From: Streptomyces scabiei 87.22
Lineage (GTDB): Bacteria > Actinomycetota > Actinomycetes > Streptomycetales > Streptomycetaceae
DNA: 64,000 bases
Assembly: GCF_000091305.1 (NCBI RefSeq)
Contig: NC_013929.1
Location: 1,736,001-1,800,000 of the forward strand
Direction: 5' to 3'
A program made the position numbers and the translations under genes. The notes beneath the pieces were generated by a model. It did no database searches, had not been told where the DNA came from, and saw only the letters and a program-made list of their open reading frames with translations. This document shows, one piece after another, positions 17,075 to 26,054 of the stretch; positions within the stretch are counted from its first letter, which is position 1; the number at the start of each line of letters is the position of its first letter.

Positions 17075-18600
17075 CCGCCGAGTGGCTCAACCCGCTCCGG
17101 GACGCGGAGGACCGCCGGCTCCCCCGGATCGCGGGCCCGTCGGGGCTCGTCATCTTCGGGGTGACCGGTGACCTGTCCCGCAAGAAACTGATGCCGGCCG
17201 TGTACGACCTGGCCAACCGGGGCCTGCTGCCGCCGGGCTTCTCGCTCGTGGGCTTCGCGCGCCGGGACTGGGAGGACGAGGACTTCGCGCAGATCGTGCA
17301 CGACGCGGTCCGCGAGCACGCCCGCACCGAGTTCCGTGAGGAGGTCTGGCAGCAGCTCGCCGAGGGGATGCGGTTCATCCCCGGCGACTTCGGCGACGAC
17401 GAGGCGTTCAAGCGGCTGCGCGAGGCCGTCGAGGAGCTGGACGGCTCGCGGGGCACGGGCGGCAACTTCGCGTTCTATCTCTCGGTGCCGCCGAAGATGT
17501 TCCCGGAGGTCGTCAAGCAGCTGAAGAAGCACAGGCTGGCCAGTCCGCCCGAGGGGTCCTGGCGGCGCGCGGTCATCGAGAAGCCGTTCGGTCACGACCT
17601 GGCCAGCGCCCGCGAGCTGAACGCGGTGCTGCACGACGTGTTCGACCCCGAGCAGGTCTTCCGCATCGACCACTACCTCGGCAAGGAGACCGTCCAGAAC
17701 ATCCTGGCGCTCCGTTTCGCCAACCAGATGTACGAGCCCCTGTGGAACCGCAGTTACGTCGACCACGTGCAGATCACGATGGCCGAGGACATCGGCATCG
17801 GCGGTCGCGCCGGGTACTACGACGGCATCGGCTCGGCCCGTGACGTCATCCAGAACCACCTCCTGCAGCTGCTGGCCCTGACCGCCATGGAGGAACCGGC
17901 CGCGTTCGACGCGGAGTCGCTGCTGACCGAGAAGCTGAAGGCGCTCAGGGCCGTACGGCTGCCGGAGGACCTGGGCCGGCACACCGTGCGCGGGCAGTAC
18001 GCGTCCGGCTGGCAGGGCGGTGAGCAGGTGCCCGGCTATCTGGAGGAGGAGGGCATCGACCGCTCCTCGACGACGGACACGTACGCGGCGGTCAGGCTCG
18101 GCATCGACAACCGGCGCTGGGCGGGGGTGCCCTTCTACCTGCGGACCGGCAAGCGGCTGGGCCGCCGGGTGACGGAGATCGCGGTGGTCTTCCAGCGCGC
18201 CCCGCACTCCCCGTTCGACTCCACCGCCACCGAGGAGCTGGGGCAGAACGCGGTCGTCGTCCGGGTGCAGCCGGACGAGGGGATGACCGTGCGCTTCGGT
18301 TCGAAGGTGCCGGGTACCTCGATGGAGATCCGGGACGTCACCATGGACTTCGCGTACGGCGAGTCGTTCACCGAGTCCAGCCCGGAGGCGTACGAACGGC
18401 TGATCCTGGATGTGCTGCTCGGCGACGCCAACCTCTTCCCCCGCCACCAGGAGGTGGAGGAGTCCTGGAAGATCCTCGACCCGATCGAGGAGTACTGGGC
18501 CAAGCACGGCAGGCCGGCGCAGTACGCCTCGGGCAGCTGGGGCCCACGGGAAGCGGACGAGATGCTCGCACGAGACGGACGGAGCTGGCGCAGGCCATGA
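17071..18600 (+). CDS. zwf: Glucose-6-phosphate 1-dehydrogenase
   Basis: This 509-residue enzyme oxidises glucose 6-phosphate to 6-phosphogluconolactone, reducing NADP+. The nucleotide fold begins FGVTGDLSRKKLMPAVYDL, EKPFGHDL follows, and the active-site motif RIDHYLGKETVQN is intact, as is the later region DVIQNHLLQLLAL. Length is normal. The ATG overlaps the tal stop by 4 bp and its own stop overlaps opcA by 4 bp, so the operon is tightly coupled. Unlike tal, nothing looks degraded, and the dehydrogenase half of the operon appears still selected. Confidence 0.96.
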   Translation: MTAEWLNPLRDAEDRRLPRIAGPSGLVIFGVTGDLSRKKLMPAVYDLANRGLLPPGFSLVGFARRDWEDEDFAQIVHDAVREHARTEFREEVWQQLAEGMRFIPGDFGDDEAFKRLREAVEELDGSRGTGGNFAFYLSVPPKMFPEVVKQLKKHRLASPPEGSWRRAVIEKPFGHDLASARELNAVLHDVFDPEQVFRIDHYLGKETVQNILALRFANQMYEPLWNRSYVDHVQITMAEDIGIGGRAGYYDGIGSARDVIQNHLLQLLALTAMEEPAAFDAESLLTEKLKALRAVRLPEDLGRHTVRGQYASGWQGGEQVPGYLEEEGIDRSSTTDTYAAVRLGIDNRRWAGVPFYLRTGKRLGRRVTEIAVVFQRAPHSPFDSTATEELGQNAVVVRVQPDEGMTVRFGSKVPGTSMEIRDVTMDFAYGESFTESSPEAYERLILDVLLGDANLFPRHQEVEESWKILDPIEEYWAKHGRPAQYASGSWGPREADEMLARDGRSWRRP

Positions 18601-19562
18601 AATTCGACCTGACGGACACCACGGCAAGCAAGATCAACAAGGCCCTGGTGCAGGGCCGCAGGGCCATCGGCACACCCGCCGTGGGCATGGTCCTCACGAT
18701 GGTGATCGTGACGGACGAGGAGAACGCGTACGACTCGATCAAGGCGGCCGAGGAGGCCTCGCACGAGCACCCCTCGCGCACCCTGGTCGTCATCAAGCGG
18801 CACGCCCGCACCCCGAAGGACCGCACCAAGTCGCACCTCGACGCCGAGGTACGGGTCGGCGCCGACGCGGGCACCGGCGAGACGGTCGTGCTGCGGACGT
18901 ACGGCGAGGTGTCCGACCACGCCGACTCCGTGGTCCTGCCGCTGCTGCTGCCGGACGCGCCGGTGGTGGTGTGGTGGCCCGTGGACGCGCCGGAGAACCC
19001 GGCGAAGGACCCGCTCGGCGCGCTGGCCCAGCGCCGGATCACCGACATGTACGCCGTGGAGTCCCCGCTCGCCGCCCTGGCGCAGCGCAGCGCCTCCTAC
19101 ACGCCGGGCGACACCGATCTCGCCTGGACCCGGCTGACGCCGTGGCGTTCCATGCTGGCGGCCGCCCTCGACCAGGCCAAGGAGACCATCACCTCGGCCG
19201 CCGTGGAGAGCGAGGCCGACAACCCGAGCGCCGAACTGCTGGCCCGCTGGCTGGAGGCCCGGCTCGGCGTGTCCGTCGAGCGGGTCCTGACCGCCGGGCC
19301 GGTGGTCACGGGCGTACGCCTCGGCACCGCCCGGGGGGAGGTCGTCATCGACCGCCCCGAGGGCCCGCTCGCCACGCTCACGCTGCCGGGCCAGCCGTCC
19401 CGGACCCTCGCGCTGAAGGTGCGGCCCACCTCCGAGCTGATCGCCGAGGAGCTGCGGCGCCTGGACGCCGACGAGATGTACGCCGTCGCCCTGCGCGGCG
19501 GCGGGAGCACCGACGACAAGCCCGTCCGAAACGTTTCCGACGCTCAGGGAGAAGTGAACTGA
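18597..19562 (+). CDS. opcA: Glucose-6-phosphate dehydrogenase assembly protein OpcA
   Basis: This 321-residue OpcA/G6PD-assembly protein has the family's N-terminal MKFDLTDTTASKINKAL, the central VVVWWPVDAPENPAKDPLG and a C-terminal mixed alpha/beta region (LRRLDADEMYAVAL). OpcA is required for activity of the actinobacterial and cyanobacterial G6PD oligomer. It overlaps zwf by 4 bp and ends one base before gnd. Confidence 0.93.
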   Translation: MKFDLTDTTASKINKALVQGRRAIGTPAVGMVLTMVIVTDEENAYDSIKAAEEASHEHPSRTLVVIKRHARTPKDRTKSHLDAEVRVGADAGTGETVVLRTYGEVSDHADSVVLPLLLPDAPVVVWWPVDAPENPAKDPLGALAQRRITDMYAVESPLAALAQRSASYTPGDTDLAWTRLTPWRSMLAAALDQAKETITSAAVESEADNPSAELLARWLEARLGVSVERVLTAGPVVTGVRLGTARGEVVIDRPEGPLATLTLPGQPSRTLALKVRPTSELIAEELRRLDADEMYAVALRGGGSTDDKPVRNVSDAQGEVN

Positions 19563-19563
19563 C

Positions 19564-20454
19564 ATGGCACCGATGCAGCTGGGTCTGATCGGTCTCGGCA
19601 AGATGGGCGGCAACATGCGCGAGCGGATCCGCCGCGCGGGCCACACCGTCATCGGCTACGACCGCAACCCCGACGTCTCCGACGTGGGCAGCCTCGCCGA
19701 ACTGGTCGAGCGCCTCGACGGCAGTCCTCGCACCGTCTGGGTGATGGTCCCCGCCGGCGGTGCCACCCAGTCGGTCGTCGACGAACTGGCGGAGCTGCTG
19801 TCGCCGGGCGACACGGTCGTCGACGGCGGCAACTCCCGCTGGACGGACGACGAGAAGCACGCCGCCGAGCTGGGCGCCAAGGGCATCGGCTTCGTCGACG
19901 CGGGTGTCTCGGGAGGCGTGTGGGGGCTCCAGAACGGCTACGCCCTGATGGTGGGCGGCGACGAGGAGCACGTGCAACGGCTCCAGCCGATCTTCGAGGC
20001 CCTCAAGCCGGAGGGGCCGTACGGCTACGTCCACGCGGGCAAGGTGGGCGCCGGGCACTTCTCCAAGATGGTCCACAACGGCATCGAGTACGCCATGATG
20101 CAGGCGTACGCCGAGGGCTGGGAGCTGCTGGAGAAGGTCGACTCGGTGACGAGCGTGCGCGAGGTGTTCCGGTCCTGGCAGGAGGGGACCGTCATCCGGT
20201 CCTGGCTGCTGGATCTCGCCGTCAACGCGCTCGACGAGGACGAGCACCTGGCGAAGCTGCGCGGCTACGCCGAGGACTCGGGCGAGGGACGCTGGACCGT
20301 GGAGGCCGCCATCGACCACGCGGTGCCGCTGCCGGCGATCACCGCCTCGCTGTTCACCCGCTTCGCCTCCCGTCAGGACGACTCCCCCCAGATGAAGATG
20401 ATCGCCGCGCTGCGCAACCAGTTCGGCGGCCACGCGGTGGAGGCGACCGAGTAG
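19564..20454 (+). CDS. gnd: 6-phosphogluconate dehydrogenase, decarboxylating (short type)
   Basis: This 296-residue protein is the short, YqeC/GntZ-like 6-phosphogluconate dehydrogenase. It shows the dinucleotide motif LIGLGKMGGNM, the substrate loop VDAGVSGGVWGLQNGYALM, and the catalytic Lys/Asn segment GHFSKMVHNGIEYAMMQAY. It forms ribulose 5-phosphate and NADPH, completing the oxidative branch. No lactonase gene (pgl) is in the operon. A 17-bp hairpin follows. Confidence 0.95.
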   Translation: MAPMQLGLIGLGKMGGNMRERIRRAGHTVIGYDRNPDVSDVGSLAELVERLDGSPRTVWVMVPAGGATQSVVDELAELLSPGDTVVDGGNSRWTDDEKHAAELGAKGIGFVDAGVSGGVWGLQNGYALMVGGDEEHVQRLQPIFEALKPEGPYGYVHAGKVGAGHFSKMVHNGIEYAMMQAYAEGWELLEKVDSVTSVREVFRSWQEGTVIRSWLLDLAVNALDEDEHLAKLRGYAEDSGEGRWTVEAAIDHAVPLPAITASLFTRFASRQDDSPQMKMIAALRNQFGGHAVEATE

Positions 20455-20470
20455 GCGCCGGGCACGACGG

Positions 20471-20512
20471 CAGGCCGTTCCCCGCGCACCCTCGGGCGCG
20501 GGGAACGGCCTG
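20471..20512 (+). terminator. Long hairpin terminator after gnd
   Basis: A perfect 17-bp stem (CAGGCCGTTCCCCGCGC, 8-nt loop) ends the pentose-phosphate operon. Confidence 0.85.
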
Positions 20513-20554
20513 TTCCCCCGGTCGCCGACGGCCGGGGCCGGGGAGCACGCGTGG

Positions 20555-20583
20555 TTGACAGGCCCGGGCGGCGCGGGTGAGAT
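20555..20583 (+). promoter_or_regulatory. Promoter giving a leaderless transcript
   Basis: TTGACA (20555-20560), 17 bp, then TGAGAT (20578-20583) is a near-consensus vegetative promoter. Transcription would start around 20590-20592, at the ATG of the next gene, so the mRNA is probably leaderless; no Shine-Dalgarno is present. Confidence 0.6.
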
Positions 20584-20591
20584 TCCCGGTG

Positions 20592-22046
20592 ATGATGATC
20601 AACGACCTGACGGCGGCCGAGCGGCGGGTGTGGGACGCCTTCCCGCTCGGCGCGGCGGTGGACTTCACGTCCGGGGACCCCACGGCGGACGGCGCCGACC
20701 CGGGTCCGGAGCGGACCGTACGGGCCCGGGTGCTGCGGGCGTTACTGCTCACCGCCCCCCAGGAGGAGGGCGAGGTCGCGGCCCTCAGGATCGAGGGCGC
20801 CCGGATCTCCGGGGCACTGGACCTGAAGTACGCGACGGTCGACAGTGTCGTACGGCTGAGGGGCTGCCACTTCGACGAGACCCCCGACTTCTCGGGCGCC
20901 CGTTTCACCTACCTCAATCTGACCAGGTCCGTGCTGCCCGGCCTGCGTTCGGCACGGGTGCGGGTGGACGGCGGGCTGCGGCTGACCGAATGCCGGTTCC
21001 TGGGGCCGGTGCGGCTCACCGGGGCGCAGATCTCCGGGACCCTGTTCATGGAGCGGGCCGAGCTCACCGCACCGGACGACGAGCCCGCCCTGCGGCTCAA
21101 CCAGGCCGAGATCGGGGAGGAGTTGTGCGGGCCCGGGCTGCGCGCGCACGGCGAGGTCCGGCTCGGCGGCGCCCATGTCGCCGGCAGGGTCGACCTCGGA
21201 CGGGCCCGCCTGCACCGGCCCGACGGCACCGCGCTCGCCGCGGAGACACTCTCCACGGAGTCCGATGTCGTGCTCCGCCGCGCGGACGTACGCGGCCGGG
21301 TGGAGCTGCGCGGTGCCCGGGTCGGCGGCCAACTGGACCTGGCATACGCGCGGCTGTCGAGTCCCGGCGCCGTGGCGCTGCGGGTGAGCAGTTCCGTCAT
21401 CAGCGAACTGTGGCTGCGCGACGGTCCCGCGGTGGAGGGCGTCCTCAACATGCGCCGCGCCCAGATAGAGGTGCTGATGCTGGAGCCGGACATGCTTCCT
21501 GAGCAGGTCCTGCTGAACAGCCTCACCTACACCTCCCTCATGCCGCACGAGCCCGCCGAGCGGCGGCTGCCGATGCTGGAGCGGGACGGCGAGGCGTATC
21601 TGCCGTACTCCTACGAGCAGTTGACGGCCGCGTACCGCAGGATCGGTGACGAGGACGCGGCCCGGCGCGTCCAGCTCGCCAAGCAGCGCCGCCATCGCGC
21701 CACGCTGCGCTGGTACGGGAGGCTGTGGGGGTACGCCCAGGACGTCACGGTCGGCTACGGCTTCCGTCCGCTGCGGGCGGCCGTCTGGCTGCTGTCGCTG
21801 ATGGCGGTGGGCTCGGTGGCGTACGCGGTGCACCCGCCCGGCCCGCTCAAGGCGGACGAGGCACCGCTGTTCAACCCGGTCTTCTACACCCTCGACCTGC
21901 TCCTGCCGATCATCGACTTCGGCCAGGAACGGGCGTTCGCGCCCGAGGGTCCCGGGCAGTGGCTGTCGTATCTGCTCGTCATCACCGGCTGGATCCTCGC
22001 GACGACGGTCGTCACGGGTGTGACGCGGGCCGTCAGCCGCCAGTGA
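20592..22046 (+). CDS. Pentapeptide-like beta-solenoid protein with C-terminal membrane anchor
   Basis: This 484-residue protein is of the type often annotated in Streptomyces as 'membrane-associated oxidoreductase', although no redox motif is visible. Residues about 60-300 form repeated short strands of the pattern I-GALDL--A, V--L-GC-F, V-GRVDLG-A, compatible with a right-handed beta-solenoid. The tail carries two hydrophobic segments (AAVWLLSLMAVGSVAYAV and YLLVITGWILATTVVTGV) separated by an ion-channel-like short loop region. Codon 51 is TTA (20742-20744), so translation should depend on the bldA tRNA. The start ATG at 20592 or 20595 fits a leaderless message. The stop overlaps the convergent gene by 14 bp. 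Function is unknown. Confidence 0.8.
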   Translation: MMINDLTAAERRVWDAFPLGAAVDFTSGDPTADGADPGPERTVRARVLRALLLTAPQEEGEVAALRIEGARISGALDLKYATVDSVVRLRGCHFDETPDFSGARFTYLNLTRSVLPGLRSARVRVDGGLRLTECRFLGPVRLTGAQISGTLFMERAELTAPDDEPALRLNQAEIGEELCGPGLRAHGEVRLGGAHVAGRVDLGRARLHRPDGTALAAETLSTESDVVLRRADVRGRVELRGARVGGQLDLAYARLSSPGAVALRVSSSVISELWLRDGPAVEGVLNMRRAQIEVLMLEPDMLPEQVLLNSLTYTSLMPHEPAERRLPMLERDGEAYLPYSYEQLTAAYRRIGDEDAARRVQLAKQRRHRATLRWYGRLWGYAQDVTVGYGFRPLRAAVWLLSLMAVGSVAYAVHPPGPLKADEAPLFNPVFYTLDLLLPIIDFGQERAFAPEGPGQWLSYLLVITGWILATTVVTGVTRAVSRQ

Positions 22047-23946
22047 CTCCCGCCCGTGACTCGCGCTGCCCGACCGGCCTGCCGGCGTGCTGGGCGGCGA
22101 GACGCACGGGCGCGTTGGACGCGCCGTAGCCCTGGTGGCCGCAGTCCCGCTGGACGAGTTCGAAGAAGACCCGGCCGACGGTCTCGGTGTAGCAGTGGCG
22201 GAACGCGCCGTCCGCGTCACGGTCGTAGAGGATGCCGAGTTCGCGGTACGTCTCCAGCTCGCCGTCGGCGAACGCGAACCGTGCGGCCAGGTCGTCGTAG
22301 TAGTTGGCGGGGACGGCCAGCAGTCGGCCCCCGGCCGCGCGGAAGGCGCGGGCCGCCGCGACCACGTCGTCCGTGGCGAGGGCGAGATGCTGGGAGCGGG
22401 CGGCTCCCTCGCCCGGGGCGGGGCCCACCCCGAGGACGATCCGGACGGTGCCGTCCTCGGTGGTGACCGGCCTGCTGCGGAACAGTCCGTAGGGGTCGGC
22501 GACTTCGACGCTGCCGCCGGGCCGCAGGCCGAGCACCGCGCGGTGGAAGAGGGCCGCCTCGTCGAACTGGTGCCAGGGCTGGGTCAGGGCGAGGTGGTCG
22601 AAGCGAGCGATGTGGCCCGCGGCCCCGGTGTGGCCCGCGGCCCCGGTGTGGCCCGCGGCCTCTGCGTGGTCCACGGGCCGGAAGTCACCGGTCCAGCTGG
22701 GGAGTCCGGGGCGGTCGGTGGCGCAGAAGAAGAGTTCCGTGCCGTCGGGGGCGGCCACCGCGTCGAGGGCCGCGTCCTCGGCGGCACGGCGGCGCGGCAG
22801 CACCGGTGCGAGGAGGGCCTCGGCGCGGCGGGCGGCGCCGGCCGGGTCCGGTGACTCCAGTCCGATCGCGGCGAGCCGGGTGCCGTCGCGCCGGGCGGCC
22901 GGTCCGGTGTTGACCAGGACCCGCGCGTCACCCTGCTGCCACAGGTCGACCGGCTTGCTGCGGTGCCGGGCCGCACGGGCGAAGCCGAGCGCGTCGAGCA
23001 GCGCGCCCACCGGTTCGGCGTCGGGGGTGACCAGTTCGGCGAAGGCGACACCCGTGGGCACCACGCGCTCGGGCAGCGCGGCGATGCCCGCCGCCTCCTG
23101 GAGCATCAGCAGCGAGCGGTGGGCGTCCACGGCGGTGGGGCCGGCGTCGGCCTGCCGGAAGACGTCGTTGAAGACCTCCAGCGACAGCGGGCCGTCGTAG
23201 CCGGTGGCCATGACATGCCTCACCAGGGCGGTGACGTCCAGGCCGCCCTGTCCGGGGAAGCAGCGGTAGTGCCGGCTCCACTGCAGCACGTCCATCGCCA
23301 TCAGCGGTGCGTCGGCGAGCTGCAGGAAGAAGATCTTCTCTCCGGGGATGTCCTCGACGGCCTTGGGGTCGGAGCCCCGGGCCAGGATGTGGAAGCTGTC
23401 CAGGCAGGTGCCGAGCGCCGGATGGCCGGCCGCCTCCACGATGCGCCACGCGTGGTCGTACGTGCTGACGTGCCGCCCCCACGCCAGTGCCTCGTACGCG
23501 ACCCGGATTCCGAACTCCTGTGCCAGGTCCGCCAGTTGCCGCAACTGGGACGCGGCGAGCGCGTCGTCGTCCTCGGCGAGCGGATGCACGCTGGAACAGA
23601 CGAGCACCGTGTCGCAGCCGAGCCGTCCCATCAGCTCGAACTTGTGGCGGGCCCGCCGAAGGTTGGCCTCGAACACGGCCGTCGGCACGGCCTCGACGTC
23701 CCGCATCGGCTGGTAGAGGTCGATGCTCAGCCCGAGATCCGCGCAGCGGGCCCTGATCTCCTCGGGCGTGAGCGGACTGGCCAGCAGATCGTTCTCGAAG
23801 ATCTCCACCCCGTCGAAGCCGGCCCGCGCGGCGGCGGTGAGTTTCTCGGTGAGGGATCCGGCGAGGGAGACGGTGGCGATGGACGTACGCACGGGACGCA
23901 TGGGACGCACAGGAGCCGAGGGATGCGTGGGAGTCATGGGAATCAT
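22033..23946 (-). CDS. 3-dehydroshikimate dehydratase (TIM barrel fused to HPPD-like VOC domain)
   Basis: This 637-residue two-domain protein resembles bacterial QuiC-type dehydroshikimate dehydratases, which convert 3-dehydroshikimate to protocatechuate. The N-terminal xylose-isomerase-like TIM barrel (about 20-290) shows FDGVEIFENDL, CLDSFHILARG and FFLQLADAP. The C-terminal half has glyoxalase/4-hydroxyphenylpyruvate dioxygenase-like elements (ARFDHLALTQPWHQFDEAA, FFELVQRDCGHQGYG). The ATG at 23946 is chosen for AAGGAG at 7 nt spacing. An 18-bp repeat within the gene encodes a repeated AAGHTG linker. It lies downstream of shikimate dehydrogenase on the same strand, with MHS transporter and TetR genes nearby, which supports quinate/shikimate catabolism. 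Confidence 0.87.
   Translation of the reverse strand: MIPMTPTHPSAPVRPMRPVRTSIATVSLAGSLTEKLTAAARAGFDGVEIFENDLLASPLTPEEIRARCADLGLSIDLYQPMRDVEAVPTAVFEANLRRARHKFELMGRLGCDTVLVCSSVHPLAEDDDALAASQLRQLADLAQEFGIRVAYEALAWGRHVSTYDHAWRIVEAAGHPALGTCLDSFHILARGSDPKAVEDIPGEKIFFLQLADAPLMAMDVLQWSRHYRCFPGQGGLDVTALVRHVMATGYDGPLSLEVFNDVFRQADAGPTAVDAHRSLLMLQEAAGIAALPERVVPTGVAFAELVTPDAEPVGALLDALGFARAARHRSKPVDLWQQGDARVLVNTGPAARRDGTRLAAIGLESPDPAGAARRAEALLAPVLPRRRAAEDAALDAVAAPDGTELFFCATDRPGLPSWTGDFRPVDHAEAAGHTGAAGHTGAAGHIARFDHLALTQPWHQFDEAALFHRAVLGLRPGGSVEVADPYGLFRSRPVTTEDGTVRIVLGVGPAPGEGAARSQHLALATDDVVAAARAFRAAGGRLLAVPANYYDDLAARFAFADGELETYRELGILYDRDADGAFRHCYTETVGRVFFELVQRDCGHQGYGASNAPVRLAAQHAGRPVGQRESRAGVTGG
22611..22660 (-). 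repeat. Coding 18-bp minisatellite
   Basis: Two perfect and one partial copy of an 18-bp unit (TGTGGCCCGCGGCCCCGG on the plus strand) encode AAGHTG-AAGHTG-AAGH between the two domains of the dehydratase. Copy-number change would be in frame. Confidence 0.85.
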
Positions 23947-24040
23947 GGGGACACTCCTTGAACGGGGTCGCGCCCCGGTCAGGGGCGCGGGGCGTGACAG
24001 GGTGCGGCTCCGCCGCGGGGGCGCGGCCGGCCGGGGCGGA

Positions 24041-24098
24041 CCCGCGGGCGACCGACCCGCGGGCGACCGACCCGCGGGCGACCGACCCGCGGGCGACG
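24041..24098. repeat. 15-bp tandem repeat (about 3.9 copies)
   Basis: The unit CCCGCGGGCGACCGA is repeated nearly perfectly from 24041, in the gap between the dehydratase start and the shikimate dehydrogenase stop. Each unit contains the palindrome CCCGCGGG. No gene or terminator beyond this is seen in the gap. Confidence 0.85.
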
Positions 24099-24121
24099 CG
24101 CCGGACCGGCCGTCCGGGTGC

Positions 24122-25021
24122 TCAGTTGCGCGCTCCCGCGGTTCCGGCCAGCTCACCGATGTCGGCGAGCATCCGCGCGGTGTCCGGCTCACGCCCGGTG
24201 AACAGGCGGAACGCGTCGGCCGCCTGGAACACCGCCATCCCGCCGCCGTCCAGAGTGGCGCAGCCGAGCCCCCGGGCGACCCGCAGCAGCTCGGTCTCCA
24301 GCGGCCGGTACACCACCTCCGCCACCCACAGCCCGGGACGCAGCAGCTCCGCGGCGAACGGCAGTCCGGGGTGGGCGGCCATCCCCGTCGGTGTCGCGTG
24401 GACGATCCCGTCGGCCTGCCCCAGCAGTCCCGGCAGCGCGTCCGGCGTCGAGGCGGTGGCCCGTCCCGGGCCGAAGTGGCGGTTGAGGGCGGCGGCGAGG
24501 CCGGTGGCCCGGTCGGGCATCGCGTCGACGACGGTGACGTGCTCCGCGCCGAGGGTGAGCGTGGCGTGGGCGACGGCGGCGCCCGCTCCCCCGGCGCCCA
24601 GCTGGACCACCTTCTCCAGCGGTGCGTCGGGCAGGCCGCGGGCGAAGGAGGCGGCGAAGCCGGTGACGTCTGTGTTGTGGCCGACGGCGCGGCCGTCCTC
24701 GAAGACGACGGTGTTGACCGCGCCGAGCGCGGCGGCCTGCGGGGCGAGGCCGTCGAGGTGGTCGATGACGAGCTGCTTGCACGGGTGGGTGATGTTCAGC
24801 CCGTCGAAGCCCAGGTCGCGGGCGGCGCGGACGAGGTCGCCGACCGCCTCCGGCCCCACCCCGAGCTCGTGGATGTCGATCAGGCGGTACACGTACCGCA
24901 GGCCCTGCCGTCCGGCCTCCCGCTCGTGCAGGGCGGGGCTGAGCGAGGGCCCGATACCGGAGCCGACGAGGCCGACGAGATACGAGTCCTGCTCGGCGTT
25001 GCGGTTCGAGACCTGGGGCAC
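24122..25021 (-). CDS. Quinate/shikimate dehydrogenase (AroE family)
   Basis: This 299-residue AroE-like protein oxidises shikimate or quinate with NAD(P). The substrate-binding N-domain shows SGIGPSLSPALHE and GLNITHPCKQ with the catalytic Lys; AVNTVVF and GHNTDVTGF follow. The Rossmann motif is QLGAGGAGAAVAHA, and the C-terminus has GGGMAVFQAADAF. The NITHP(C)KQ form and the neighbouring dehydroshikimate dehydratase favour a catabolic QsuD/YdiB role over biosynthetic AroE. The GTG at 25021 follows AGGAGG. A TetR-type palindrome lies upstream, facing the divergent TetR gene. Confidence 0.88.
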   Translation of the reverse strand: MPQVSNRNAEQDSYLVGLVGSGIGPSLSPALHEREAGRQGLRYVYRLIDIHELGVGPEAVGDLVRAARDLGFDGLNITHPCKQLVIDHLDGLAPQAAALGAVNTVVFEDGRAVGHNTDVTGFAASFARGLPDAPLEKVVQLGAGGAGAAVAHATLTLGAEHVTVVDAMPDRATGLAAALNRHFGPGRATASTPDALPGLLGQADGIVHATPTGMAAHPGLPFAAELLRPGLWVAEVVYRPLETELLRVARGLGCATLDGGGMAVFQAADAFRLFTGREPDTARMLADIGELAGTAGARN

Positions 25022-25042
25022 GGCGGGGGCCTCCTGAGCTGG

Positions 25043-25066
25043 CTAATGTACGAACTAGTACGTTAG
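25043..25066. promoter_or_regulatory. TetR operator upstream of shikimate dehydrogenase
   Basis: CTAATGTAC-GAACTA-GTACGTTAG is a 24-bp inverted repeat (9-bp arms, one mismatch) in the gap between shikimate dehydrogenase and the divergent TetR gene. A related 24-bp site lies at 26098-26121 before the transporter. Confidence 0.7.
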
Positions 25067-25221
25067 TCATAGCACCTCGGGCCGGTCCTGGGAAGGCCCG
25101 GGCACACACACGACCGGCGGGCCGGGGGCGGGGGCGGGAGGCGGCACCGGAACGCGGCGCCGGGCCGCAGGCCGCCGGCTTCTACAATCGCGGACACTGG
25201 CCCCTTGCCCGAAGGAACGCG

Positions 25222-25887
25222 ATGACCAGCGTCGAAGAACCGGCACGACAGAACGGGCGCATCCGTGACGCCGCCCGCACCAGGGCCGAGATCCTCGACG
25301 TCGCGACCGCGGAGTTCGCCCGTTCCGGATTCGCCGGTGCCCGGGTCGACGAGATCGCCGCCCGGACCCGCACCACGAAGCGGATGATCTACTACTACTT
25401 CGGCGGCAAGGAGCAGCTGTTCACGGCCGTGCTGGAGCGGGCGTACTCCGTGATCCGGCAGGCGGAGCAGGAGCTGGACGTCGAGCATCTGGACCCGGTC
25501 GCGGCCATCCGCCGGCTCGCCGAGGTGACGTTCGACCACCATGAGGCGCACCCCGACTTCATCCGCCTGGTGAGCATCGAGAACATCCACGAGGCCGAGC
25601 ACATCGCCTCCTCCGAGATGCTCGGCAGGATCGGCTCGCCCGCGCTGGACGTGATCCGCCGGATCCTGGCGTCGGGCCGCGAATCGGGCCTGTTCACGGC
25701 CGACGTCGACGCCGTCGACCTGCACGCGATGATCAGCTCCTTCTGCTTCTTCCGCGTCGCCAACCGGCACACCTTCGGCGCCCTCTTCGGCCGCGACCTG
25801 GTCGATCCGGGCCGGCGCGAGCACTACCGCACGATGCTCGGCGACCTGGTGATCGCCTACCTGACGGCGGACCGCGCGACGGACTGA
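25222..25887 (+). CDS. TetR-family regulator of the shikimate/quinate cluster
   Basis: This 221-residue protein has a canonical TetR HTH (FAGARVDEIAARTRTTKRMIYYYFGGKEQL) described here in two parts: helices around residues 34-48 and recognition helix TTKRMIYYYFGGKEQLF. The effector domain includes HPDFIRLVSIENIHEAEH. It diverges from shikimate dehydrogenase and is followed by the MHS transporter gene. Two related palindromes flank it, so it probably represses both transcription units until quinate, shikimate or a product binds. Confidence 0.88.
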   Translation: MTSVEEPARQNGRIRDAARTRAEILDVATAEFARSGFAGARVDEIAARTRTTKRMIYYYFGGKEQLFTAVLERAYSVIRQAEQELDVEHLDPVAAIRRLAEVTFDHHEAHPDFIRLVSIENIHEAEHIASSEMLGRIGSPALDVIRRILASGRESGLFTADVDAVDLHAMISSFCFFRVANRHTFGALFGRDLVDPGRREHYRTMLGDLVIAYLTADRATD

Positions 25888-26054
25888 GGCCGCGCCTCCT
25901 GGTGACGCCCGGCCCGGGACCTCTTGGTTCACGGGCGGACGCGGCAGGTGCACGGCCTGACGCAGCCCTTTCATGCCGGCTCCCGCCGGTCCGCGCCGGT
26001 CCGCTCCGGCCCGTGCGGGCCTCTCCCGCGGGGAAGATCCTTCGGTGCTGCCTC

